From NCBI GenBank assembly GCA_937872165.1, contig CALMOR010000115.1:1-19081 (forward strand): a stretch of DNA of 19,081 bases, read 5' to 3'. Source of the stretch: an uncultured Burkholderiales bacterium. GTDB taxonomy: Bacteria; Pseudomonadota; Gammaproteobacteria; Burkholderiales; Burkholderiaceae_D. The notes beneath the pieces are model-generated. The model did no database searches. It saw only the letters and a list, made by a program, of their open reading frames with translations, and was not told where the DNA came from. The translations under genes and the position numbers were made by a program. Shown here in pieces: positions 1 to 6,629 of the stretch (positions are counted from its first letter, which is position 1; each line of letters opens with the position of its first letter).

Positions 1-55
1 TTGCCCGGTTAAGGCGATCGACCACAACGTCAACACGTGTTCGCTGGACGCTTAC
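1..55 (+). mobile_element. Right-end remnant of a second IS66-family element
   Basis: This stretch ends in GACGCTTAC, the reverse complement of the GTAAGCGTC terminus typical of IS66-family elements. It closely matches 3581-3625, which follows the tnpC stop codon of the neighbouring IS66 element: a TAA stop, then a TCGACCACA-type stretch and ACGTGTTCGCTGGACGCTTA in the same orientation. It is therefore read as the right end of another, related IS66 copy whose body lies left of the window. Directly after it the tnpA reading frame of the next element begins mid-gene, so this copy interrupts or replaced the start of that tnpA. The expected 8-bp target duplication would be CGCGCACG at 56-63, but its partner is outside the window. 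Confidence 0.7.
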
Positions 56-302
56 CGCGCACGGGTTGAACGCGAACCTGGTTCATCGGTGGCGTAGGAA
101 CGGAGCAGGCCACGTGGTGTTGGCTGATGCCGAGCCGGTTACCGACGGCTTCATCGCGTTGACGCTGCCGCCGAGCGCCGTAGCCGTGAAGCTGCCCGAC
201 ATCCGCATCGAGCTGCGTCGTGGCGCGACGACGGTGACGGTGAACTGGCCGATGGCCGGCGCTGGTGAGTGCGCGGCCTGGTTGCGCGACTGGCTGCGGT
301 GA
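56..302 (+). pseudogene. tnpA: IS66 accessory protein TnpA, 5'-truncated
   Basis: The reading frame encodes the end of the helix-turn-helix (AHGLNANLVHRWRRN) and the C-terminal domain of the small IS66 TnpA protein. Typical landmarks are FIALTLPPS, the IRIELRRGATTVTVNWP strand and AAWLRDWLR at the end. The family is about 100-140 residues long, so only the last 80 or so remain. The N-terminal codons are replaced by the right end of another IS66 copy. A TTG at 66 could serve as a start but would omit most of the DNA-binding motif. The stop overlaps the start of tnpB in GTGA, as is usual for coupled IS66 genes. TnpA is needed for IS66 transposition; its exact role is not settled. Confidence 0.85.
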
Positions 303-634
303 TCCGCATTGAAGCAGTGTGGCTGGCGACGGCGCCGTTGGACATGCGGGCCGGCACCGATACGGCACTGGCGCGGGTGGTGACGGTGTTCGGCAGTGCC
401 CGTCCGCATCATGCCTATCTGTTCGCCAACAAGAGGGCCAATCGCGTGAAGGTACTGGTCCACGACGGCATCGGCATCTGGCTGGCGGCGCGGCGCTTGC
501 ATCGAGGCCGCTTCGTCTGGCCAGCCGTCGATCGTGGGGCTCAGCTCTCGCTGTCGCACGAACAACTTGATGCGCTGGTACTCGGTCTGCCGTGGCAGCG
601 GATCGGTGAAGAGGGTGTGATCCGGGTGACGTGA
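299..634 (+). CDS. tnpB: IS66 accessory protein TnpB (Orf2 family)
   Basis: This 111-residue protein matches the IS66 Orf2 (TnpB) family along its length. Landmarks are IRIEAVWLATAPLDMRAGTDT at the N-terminus, HHAYLFANKRANRVKVLVHDG in the centre, GIWLAARRLHRGRF, and a C-terminal LVLGLPWQRIG. I chose the GTG at 299 rather than the upstream start at 269, because it overlaps the tnpA stop by 4 bp and gives the usual V/M-I-R-I N-terminus. The frame is complete and shows no damage. TnpB is required with TnpA and TnpC for IS66 movement, but its partners here are broken, so it is probably a relic that could at most act in trans for related copies. Confidence 0.9.
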   Translation: MIRIEAVWLATAPLDMRAGTDTALARVVTVFGSARPHHAYLFANKRANRVKVLVHDGIGIWLAARRLHRGRFVWPAVDRGAQLSLSHEQLDALVLGLPWQRIGEEGVIRVT

Positions 635-1725
635 ACGTGGCATAGACGAGGCAATCGGTGCATCTGCCGATGGCTGATTCGCGGTGGCCTTGGCACACTG
701 CGGTTCATGCTTCAAGCCCAGCGCATCGACCCTGCCGAGCTCGCGTCCCTGGACGAAGTCGCGCTGCGGAAACTGGCCGGCCAGCTGATCGAACGGATCG
801 ACCGCGATGCGCGCGAGATCCACTGGCGCGATGCGAAGATCGAGAAGCTGACCTTCGAGATGGCGCAGCTGCGGCGCGTCAAGTTCGGCGTCAAGAGCGA
901 GCAGCTCGATGCGCAGCAGAAGACGCTGTTCGAAGAGGCCGTCGATGCCGACATGGCGGCAATCGAAGCCCAGCTCGCCGAACTGAAGGCCGGCATCGAA
1001 CCGCAGCAGGTCGACGTGCCGGACCGTCCCAAGCGCGCCCTGCTGCCGGCGCACCTGCCGCGCGTTGAGCGTCACCACGAACCCGAGAGCACCACCTGCG
1101 CCTGCGGCTGCGCGATGAAGCGCATCGGCGAGGACGTCAGCGAGAAGCTCGACTACACACCAGGCGCCTTCACGGTCGAGCGACACATCCGCGGCAAGTG
1201 GACCTGCAGCGACTGCCGCACGCTGGTCCAGGCGCCGGTGGCTGCCGAGATCATCGACAAGGGCATCCCGACCTCCGGACTGCTGGCGCAGGTGCTGGTC
1301 GCCAAGCACGCCGATCATCTGCCGCTCTACCGCCAAGAAGCGATCTTCGGTCGGGCCGGTCTGGTGTTGCCGCGCTCGACGCTCGCCGCCTGGGTTGGGG
1401 TCTGCGGCGTCCGGCTGCAACCGCTGGTCGATGCGCTGAAGGAGCAGATCCTCAACTGCGCGGTGGTCCACGCCGACGAGACGCCGGTCGCGATGCTGGC
1501 ACCGGGCACCGGCAAGACCCATCGGGCCTATCTCTGGGCCTATGCGAGCGGCCTCTTCGAACCGTTGAAGGCGGTGGTCTACGACTTCACCGCCAGCCGC
1601 GCCGGGGAACATGCCCGCGCCTTCCTCGGCAATTGGCAGGGCAGCCTCGTGTGCGACGACTACACCGGCTACAAGGCGCTCTTCGAGCACGGCGTGATCG
1701 AGGCCGGCTGCATGGCGCACGCCAG

Positions 1726-1733
1726 GCGAAAGT
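1726..1733 (+). repeat. IS256 target site duplication, left copy
   Basis: GCGAAAGT here is repeated exactly at 3058-3065, directly outside the two ends of the IS256-family element. Eight bases is a usual duplication length for this family. Joining the flanks restores the tnpC codons for ARRKFVELH. Confidence 0.95.
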
Positions 1734-1763
1734 GGGACTGTCAGTAATTTTGTGTGCAGAGCC
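1734..1763 (+). repeat. IS256 left terminal inverted repeat
   Basis: The 30-bp end beginning GGGACTGTCAG matches the reverse complement of 3029-3057 at most positions, with one insertion and a few substitutions. Confidence 0.85.
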
Positions 1764-1792
1764 ATACACTGCCGAGCGGCAGGAGGACCTGT

Positions 1793-3016
1793 ATGGCACA
1801 GAAGGCTGCAACACCATTCTCGACGGCGCTTCTCGATCAACTGTTGTCCGGGCGTGACCCGACGACCGTGCTTGAAGCAGACGGCCTGATCGGCGATCTC
1901 AAGAAGGCGTTGGCCGAGCGCATGCTCGGTGCCGAGATGGACGTCCATCTCGGCACCGAGGCTGAGATCGCCGCCGGCAACCATCGCAACGGCAGCAGCA
2001 CGAAGACCGTGCTGACGTCCGACGGCGCAATCGAGCTGTCGATTCCGCGTGACCGTCACGGCCGCTTCGACCCGGCGCTGATTGCCAAGTACCGACGACG
2101 CTTCCCGGGCTTCGACGAGAAGATCATCGCCTTGTACGCCCGCGGCATGAGCACGCGCGACATCCAGGCGCACGTGCGCGAGCTGTACGGCATCGAGGTG
2201 TCGCCCGACCTGGTATCGGCGGTCACCGATGCGGTGATCGACGAAGTGACGGCGTGGCAGGTCCGGCCGCTCGAGCCAACCTACGCAGTGGTCTTCTTCG
2301 ACGCGCTGCGAGTCAAGATCCGCGATGAAGGGCTGGTGCGCAACAAGGCGGTGTACCTGGCGATCGGCATGCGCCCGAGTGGGCACAAGGAAGTGCTCGG
2401 CCTGTGGATCGAGCAGACCGAAGGCGCCAAGTTCTGGCTGCGCGTCATGAACGAACTGCGGGGCCGCGGCACCAACGACATCCTGATTGCCGTAGTCGAC
2501 GGTCTGAAGGGCTTCCCTGAGGCGATCACCACCGTCTTCCCGGAAACCATCGTGCAGACCTGCATCGTCCATCTGATTCGCTATTCGATGCAGTTCGCCT
2601 CCTGGAAGGAGCGCAAGCCGCTGGCCGCGGCGCTGCGACCGGTCTACCGGGCGTCCAACGCGGCGGCGGCCGCCGCCGCGCTGGACGCCTTCGATGCCGA
2701 ACCCTGGGGCGCCAAGTACCCGGCGGTAGCCCAGAGTTGGCGGCGCAACTGGGAAGCCGTGATCCCCTTCTTCGCCTTCCCGCCCGAGGTTCGCAAGATC
2801 ATCTACACCACCAACGCCATTGAGAGCTTGAACGCATCAGTGCGCAAGGCGGTTCGCAACAAGGGCCACTTCCCGACCGATCAGGCTGCCACCAAGCTGA
2901 TCTGGCTGGCCTTGCGCAACATCGTCGATGGCTGGAAGAATCCGCCGATCGCCTGGCATGCTGCGAAAGCCCGGTTCGCCATTCAATTCGGCGAGCGTTT
3001 CATCGTCGATCAATAA
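1793..3016 (+). CDS. IS256-family DDE transposase
   Basis: This 407-residue protein is a full-length IS256-type (transposase mutator) enzyme that cuts and joins the element's ends. The DDE triad is visible: D170 in VVFFDALRVKI, D236 in IAVVDGLKGFPEAI, and E344 in the signature YTTNAIESLN. The C257/H260 pair in CIVHLIRYSM is also family-typical. I chose the ATG at 1793 because AGGAGG lies at 1781-1786, at good spacing. An in-frame ATG at 1754 lies inside the terminal repeat region and lacks such a site. No frameshift or stop is seen, so the enzyme is probably functional. Confidence 0.95.
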   Translation: MAQKAATPFSTALLDQLLSGRDPTTVLEADGLIGDLKKALAERMLGAEMDVHLGTEAEIAAGNHRNGSSTKTVLTSDGAIELSIPRDRHGRFDPALIAKYRRRFPGFDEKIIALYARGMSTRDIQAHVRELYGIEVSPDLVSAVTDAVIDEVTAWQVRPLEPTYAVVFFDALRVKIRDEGLVRNKAVYLAIGMRPSGHKEVLGLWIEQTEGAKFWLRVMNELRGRGTNDILIAVVDGLKGFPEAITTVFPETIVQTCIVHLIRYSMQFASWKERKPLAAALRPVYRASNAAAAAAALDAFDAEPWGAKYPAVAQSWRRNWEAVIPFFAFPPEVRKIIYTTNAIESLNASVRKAVRNKGHFPTDQAATKLIWLALRNIVDGWKNPPIAWHAAKARFAIQFGERFIVDQ

Positions 3017-3028
3017 CTTCATCAACCA

Positions 3029-3057
3029 GGCTCACACACAGAATTTCTGACACACCC
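3029..3057 (+). repeat. IS256 right terminal inverted repeat
   Basis: The 29-bp end reads GGGTGTGTCAGAAATTCTGT inward from 3057 on the - strand and pairs with the left repeat at 1734-1763. Confidence 0.85.
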
Positions 3058-3065
3058 GCGAAAGT
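3058..3065 (+). repeat. IS256 target site duplication, right copy
   Basis: GCGAAAGT is the exact copy of 1726-1733, followed by the resumed IS66 tnpC frame. Confidence 0.95.
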
Positions 3066-3587
3066 TCGTCGAGCTGCACTTCAGCAACCAGAGCACCATC
3101 GCCCAGGCGGCTATCGATCTGATCGGCCAGCTCTACGGCATCGAGCGCGAGGTGAAAGAACTACCGCCCGAACGACGGCGCGAAGAGCGACAACGACGCG
3201 CCGCTCCGATTGCCGCGGCCTTGCACGAATGGCTGATCGGTCAGCGCACCCGCATCACCGACGGCACGACCACCGCCAGGGCAATCGACTACAGCCTCAA
3301 ACGCTGGACTGCGCTCACGCGTTACCTTGACGACCCGGCATTGCCGATCGACAACAGCCATGACGAGCAGCAGATCCGACCTTGGGCCACGGGACGTAAG
3401 AACTGGCTGTTGCCGGAACCCTCATGGCCGGGCAACGAGCCGCCGCCATCACCAGCCTGATCCAGTCGGCCAAGCTCAACGGGTGACCCGTACGCCTACC
3501 TCAAGGACGTGCTGACGCGGCTGCCGACGCACAAGGCTCGAGACATCGACGAGCTACTGCCGCATCGGTGGATATCCAACTAAGGCG

Positions 3588-3625
3588 TTCGACCACAGCG
3601 TCAAGACGTGTTCGCTGGACGCTTA
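3588..3625 (+). repeat. IS66 right end, interrupted one base before its terminus
   Basis: The segment after the tnpC stop matches the right end at 18-54 with only a few differences and runs to GACGCTTA. The complete IS66 terminus would be GACGCTTAC. Here the next base is the G of a group II intron 5' end (GTGCG), and the missing C is found at 5571 just after the intron. Confidence 0.85.
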
Positions 3626-4038
3626 GTGCGCCAGGAGACTGGCAGAGAGTAGTCGATGAAAGTTCGATACAGGAAAGGAATAGCGAACCACCCTGGCCCC
3701 GAGTCATGCGGTGGCGTCCGCGAGGGCGTCATCGAAGCGTTGACAGGGGAGAGCGCAGGCCAGCCATTGAGCCGCGAAATAAAGCAGTCTGGAGCGCCGA
3801 CGTTGTTAAGCGAAGCGGAAGGCCACACCGACGAGGGCGCTACACGCGAGCCCGCGGAGGGCTCCACGCGGTCGAAGACCCTGAGCATGCGCAGAAGCTC
3901 TCTGTACAGGAACTGGGATATCTCGTCAGTGCCCGCCGGGCCCGTGATGTTGACGGGACGACGGGCGGGTCGGGGAAGGCCAATGGCCGCAAGCCCGACG
4001 CCCACGCTGGCGAGAAGTCGGATGCTCGCGTAGTACCG

Positions 4039-5484
4039 ATGAACGACCCGAACAATGGCGCCGCTTCCAAGCCGGCACCCGCGGAGGGCCTGGAGGGAAG
4101 GCGAGCAGCCAAGAGAAACGTCGAACAACCTCCCGCGCCCCGGACTCAGAGCCGGATCAGCGCGTCGACGGGGTTGGACGGCGTACGTGAAGCCGCCCGG
4201 GCCCATAAGGCCACGGGCAAGGAGGTGCGGTTCACCGCGCTGATGCATCACATTACCCCGCGACTGCTGATCGACAGCTTCATGCATTTGAAGAAGTCGG
4301 CGGCGGCCGGGGTCGATGGGGTGACGTGGCGTGACTACGAGGAAGGCTTGGTTGAGCGGATCGTCAGGCTGTGGGAGGCGGTGCAGTCCGGCCGCTACCG
4401 TGCCCTGCCGTCGAGGCGGGTGTACATCCCGAAGGCGGACGGCAGGTTGCGTCCGCTGGGCATCGCAGCGCTGGAAGACAAGATCGTCCAGCAAGCCGTG
4501 GTGACGGTGCTGACGCCGATCTACGAAACCGACTTCCTCGGCTTCTCTTATGGATTCCGTCCAGGACGCAACCAGCACCAAGCGCTGGACGCCCTCTGGG
4601 TCGGGCTCCATTGGAAGAAGGTGAACTGGGTGCTCGATGCAGACATCAAGGCGTTCTTCGACACCGTCGATCACGACTGGATGATGCGGTTCCTCGAGCA
4701 CCGGATCGCCGACCGGCGAGTCTTGCGTTTGGTTCGCAAGTGGCTGACCGCGGGCGTCGTGGAGAACGGAGAGAGGACGGACGTGCTGGTAGGTACCCCT
4801 CAGGGCGCGGTGATCTCGCCGCTGCTCGCGAACATCTACCTGCACTACGTGTTCGATCTGTGGACGCAACGCTGGCGGCACCGCGACGCGAATGGGGACG
4901 TGATCGTCGTGCGCTATGCCGACGACAGCGTTGCCGGTTTCGAGCGCAAGGCAGACGTCGAGCGATTCCTGAGGGATCTCAAAGCTCGGTTCGCGAAGTT
5001 CGGGTTGATGCTGAACGAAGAAAAGACGCGAGTGCTGGAGTTCGGTCGCTTTGCGGCCCAACACAGCGCGCTTCGCGGCCTGCGAAGGCCGCCAACGTTC
5101 GACTTCTTGGGCTTTACGCACATCTGTGCGGTCAAGCGGGCGAATGGTCGGTTCACCGTAAAGCGGCTGACATCGAGCAAACGAATGCGCGCCACCCTCA
5201 AAGCGTTGCGACAGACGCTGCATCGACGCAGGCACGAGCCGGTCCCCGTGATCGGTGCGTGGCTGCGACGCGTGGTACAGGGCTACCTCAACTACCACGC
5301 CGTTCCGGGGAACAGCCGTCGCATGAGCGTCTTCCGCAAGGAAGTCGGTCGCGCTTGGTTGCACGCCTTGCGGCGGCGTGGTCAGCATGGTCGTATGCCT
5401 TGGTCACGAATGCGTCGGCTTGCCGCGCGCTACCTCCCTCTCGTTCGGGTGCTTCATCCATATCCGAACGAGCGCTTCGCATGA
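4039..5484 (+). CDS. ltrA: Group II intron reverse transcriptase/maturase
   Basis: This protein of 481 residues is the intron-encoded protein that helps the intron RNA splice and copies it into DNA during retrohoming. The reverse-transcriptase motifs run in order: IPKADGRLRPLGI, FGFRPGRNQHQAL-type fingers, DADIKAFFDTVDHDW, GTPQGAVISPLLANIYL, and the catalytic YADD at residues 293-296. FDFLGFTH and the basic C-terminal maturase (domain X) region, with QGYLNYHAVPGN, follow. No HNH endonuclease domain follows, so it belongs to an endonuclease-lacking bacterial class. The frame is open further upstream into intron domain I, but the ATG at 4039 fits the usual N-terminus before the PRTQSRISAS-type segment. 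The stop lies 13 bases before domain V. Confidence 0.93.
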   Translation: MNDPNNGAASKPAPAEGLEGRRAAKRNVEQPPAPRTQSRISASTGLDGVREAARAHKATGKEVRFTALMHHITPRLLIDSFMHLKKSAAAGVDGVTWRDYEEGLVERIVRLWEAVQSGRYRALPSRRVYIPKADGRLRPLGIAALEDKIVQQAVVTVLTPIYETDFLGFSYGFRPGRNQHQALDALWVGLHWKKVNWVLDADIKAFFDTVDHDWMMRFLEHRIADRRVLRLVRKWLTAGVVENGERTDVLVGTPQGAVISPLLANIYLHYVFDLWTQRWRHRDANGDVIVVRYADDSVAGFERKADVERFLRDLKARFAKFGLMLNEEKTRVLEFGRFAAQHSALRGLRRPPTFDFLGFTHICAVKRANGRFTVKRLTSSKRMRATLKALRQTLHRRRHEPVPVIGAWLRRVVQGYLNYHAVPGNSRRMSVFRKEVGRAWLHALRRRGQHGRMPWSRMRRLAARYLPLVRVLHPYPNERFA

Positions 5485-5497
5485 TGACTCAAGGCAG

Positions 5498-5570
5498 GAG
5501 CCGTATGCGGTAGTGCCGCACGTACGGATCTGTGCGGGGGGCGGGGAGTGATCCCCGTCCCTACCGCAAC
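5498..5570 (+). ncRNA. Group II intron domains V and VI
   Basis: Domain V spans 5498-5530: GAGCCGTATGCGG pairs with CCGCACGTACGGATC through two stems around the conserved bulge. The catalytic AGC triad is at 5499-5501. Domain VI spans 5534-5567. GCGG pairs with CCGC, followed on the other side by the unpaired A5563, then the GGGG/TCCC and GGGG/CCCC helices with a small loop. A5563 lies 7 bases from the 3' end, as expected for the branch-point adenosine. Confidence 0.92.
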
Positions 5571-5770
5571 CGTCGCTCCTCCTCGCTACGCCGCCTGATC
5601 TAGTTCCCTAGTTCTAGTCCTGGGTACGAAGCGGCAGATCGTTGCCCTCGACGGCGATGTGGGGCGTCCCCGCTGGCGTATTCAGCAGCGATACGCTCAA
5701 GGACGTGAAGACAGGAAGGACGCGCGGTCGTCTTGATTCCCCTTCTAGCGCCATGCTGTCACGGCAAAGA

Positions 5771-5791
5771 GTGCGAATCTTGGATTCGCAC
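5771..5791. repeat. Perfect 9-bp inverted repeat with a 3-base loop
   Basis: GTGCGAATC and GATTCGCAC flank TTG. The arms match perfectly. No T-tract follows on either strand, so it is not an obvious terminator. It could be a protein-binding palindrome or an RNA hairpin. Confidence 0.7.
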
Positions 5792-5895
5792 AGTGTCGCC
5801 GGCGTTGAGAGAAGCCGCCGACGCCTCGATGTGGTTCGGTATTCGATCTACTCCCGGGCGTCTCTCACCGACGCATAGCGCCGTCCAAACACGGC

Positions 5896-5975
5896 GCCAG
5901 GGTGAAGGCTCCGCCCGCGTCCTCACCCGGTCCCTGCGCTGCGCTGCGGGCTGCGGCTTCCGGGCGCGCCCTGGC
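5896..5975 (+). repeat. Nested inverted repeats in the radC leader
   Basis: An outer 9-bp pair, GCCAGGGTG (5896-5904) with CGCCCTGGC (5967-5975), has one G-U if read as RNA. An alternative inner hairpin pairs GGTGAAGG with CCTCACC (5901-5927) with one bulged A. A CTGCG-rich run lies between. The stretch ends about 76 bp before the radC start, so it may be a structured leader or a binding region. The two pairings overlap and could be alternatives. Confidence 0.5.
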
Positions 5976-6051
5976 ACCGTGCCCGGCCAGCTCTGTTCAT
6001 GCGTCGAGACGGCTCCGAAGAGCAGATCGACCACCAACCAGGGACACGGCC

Positions 6052-6597
6052 ATGAGCGCACCGACCATCCTCAACACCGGCGACACCAACGAAGCGCGGT
6101 TCCTCGCCCCCGAGACTCACCAAAGAGCAGCCCGGAGGAGAATGACCACACGGCAACGCGAGGATGCGGTGCTTGAAAGGGCGGCTCGCATCATGGAGGC
6201 GCGAGCGAAGTACGGCGAGCGCAATGCGATCGACTCGCCAGCTGCGTCGCAGAAACTGCTGCAGATGCGACTCAGCCACCTCGAGCACGAAGAATTCCAC
6301 TGCATGTGGCTGGATTCGCAACACCGGTTGATCGCGGTCGATTCGATGTTCCGCGGCACGCTCGCGCAAACGAGTGTTTATCCGCGCGAAGTGGTCAAGG
6401 CAGCGCTTCGTCACAATGCCGCCGCGGTGATCTTCGCGCATAACCATCCGTCTGGGCTGTGCGAACCGTCGCGCGCCGACGAGCTACTCACGACAGCCTT
6501 AAAGTCGGCGCTTGGGTTGGTCGATTTGCGCGTGCTCGATCACGTGATCGTGACCGTTGGAAATACCTACTCGTTCGCCGAGCACGGGAAGATCTGA
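6052..6597 (+). CDS. radC: RadC-family JAMM/MPN+ domain protein (accessory type)
   Basis: This 181-residue protein has the RadC MPN+ fold. The metal-binding JAMM motif is complete: H130 and H132 in HNHPSG, S140 and D143, with a candidate glutamate near E80. It lacks the N-terminal helix-hairpin-helix part of chromosomal RadC and is of the short type common on integrative elements and plasmids. Its biochemical role is unknown despite the old name for DNA repair. A second ATG at 6142 has a good GGAGGA just upstream and would give 152 residues; the site is close to it, so either start is possible. It runs towards the integrase gene, with only 32 bp between the stops. Its position between mobile elements and an integrase marks it as island cargo. 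Confidence 0.88.
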   Translation: MSAPTILNTGDTNEARFLAPETHQRAARRRMTTRQREDAVLERAARIMEARAKYGERNAIDSPAASQKLLQMRLSHLEHEEFHCMWLDSQHRLIAVDSMFRGTLAQTSVYPREVVKAALRHNAAAVIFAHNHPSGLCEPSRADELLTTALKSALGLVDLRVLDHVIVTVGNTYSFAEHGKI

Positions 6598-6629
6598 CGG
6601 TCCGCCGCCGAGGGGTGTCGCCGCCTCCC

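Larger units (their letters stand above)
1734..3057 (+). mobile_element. IS256-family insertion sequence, complete
   Basis: The element is 1324 bp long. Its left inverted repeat is 1734-1763, starting GGGACTGTCAG, and its right repeat is 3029-3057, reading GGGTGTGTCAG inward on the other strand. The repeats share TGTCAG, AATT and TGTGTG blocks and end in GCC. An exact 8-bp duplication, GCGAAAGT, flanks it. One full-length transposase gene fills the inside. Intact ends, a perfect duplication and an open frame indicate a fairly recent insertion that may still be mobile. It lies in the IS66 tnpC gene in the same orientation as its host gene. Confidence 0.95.
707..3583 (+). pseudogene. tnpC: IS66 transposase TnpC, interrupted by IS256 and frameshifted
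   Basis: The first part (707-1733) encodes an N-terminal coiled coil, a zinc-finger-like CACGC/CSDC pair (residues 131-170), and the first two catalytic aspartates in HADETP (D257) and CDDYTGY (residues 317-318). It stops at ARRK, where the IS256 element begins. Translation resumes at 3066 with FVELHFSNQS, and the third catalytic residue survives in DNSHDEQQIRP. Near 3410 a single base is missing (family NWLFAGS/T), which leads to a stop at 3458-3460. Near 3483 two bases are missing (family LNGHDPYAYLKD). The two deletions sum to three, so the last segment, ending LLPHRWISN, is again in the starting frame and stops at 3581. The gene is inactive even if IS256 were removed. Confidence 0.9.
3626..5570 (+). 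mobile_element. Group II intron with encoded reverse transcriptase
   Basis: The 1945-nt intron starts with GTGCG, the bacterial group II 5' consensus. It ends ...CTACCGCAAC, with the usual AY 3' end. Domain V (5498-5530) and domain VI (5534-5567, with a bulged branch-point A at 5563) are readable. A maturase gene fills domain IV. TAAGCG at 3807-3812 is complementary to the last six exon bases CGCTTA (3620-3625), a good EBS1/IBS1 pair. The boundaries are supported by an intron-free version of the target at 1-55. The intron lies in the same sense as the IS66 genes, so it could splice from IS66 transcripts. No damage is visible. Confidence 0.93.
56..5571 (+). mobile_element. Degraded IS66-family insertion sequence carrying an IS256 element and a group II intron
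   Basis: The three IS66 genes tnpA, tnpB and tnpC appear in the usual order and strand, followed by the right inverted repeat at 3588-3625. The left end and the first part of tnpA are missing, because another IS66 right end sits at 1-55. Two later insertions inflate the element: an IS256-family element in tnpC (1734-3057) and a group II intron in the right inverted repeat (3626-5570). The last base of the repeat, C at 5571, follows the intron. Without the insertions this would be roughly 2.2 kb of IS66. Its own target duplication cannot be checked because the left end is lost. The element cannot make a working TnpA or TnpC. Confidence 0.85.
5572..6051. other. 480-bp stretch with no recognisable gene between the IS66/intron block and radC
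   Basis: I see no protein I recognise in any frame; the open frames present have no family features. The stretch from about 5617 to 5740 is open in one + frame (reading ALDGDVGRPRWRIQQRYAQG) and could be the tail of a gene destroyed by the IS66 insertion, but this is a guess. It also holds a perfect 9-bp hairpin (5771-5791) and a larger folded stretch (5896-5975) just upstream of radC. Confidence 0.6.

Noticed and set aside
83..2572. Very long open frame on the - strand across the IS66/IS256 block (about 829 codons).
   Set aside because: It runs antisense through several recognised transposase genes and across the IS256 junction. Its composition is what GC-rich antisense frames give, and it has no known domain.
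3626..5570. Reverse transcriptase as a retron, diversity-generating or defence system.
   Set aside because: Group II intron ends, domains V and VI, maturase domain X and an EBS1 match are present. No template/variable repeat pair or retron RNA was seen.
1..5571. Direct repeat of IS66 ends as a composite transposon carrying cargo.
   Set aside because: Everything between the ends is accounted for by IS66, IS256 and the intron; no passenger gene is present.
5759..6061. Small - strand open frame (about 100 codons) upstream of radC.
   Set aside because: No recognisable domain or ribosome-binding site, and it covers the inverted repeats; likely chance in GC-rich DNA.
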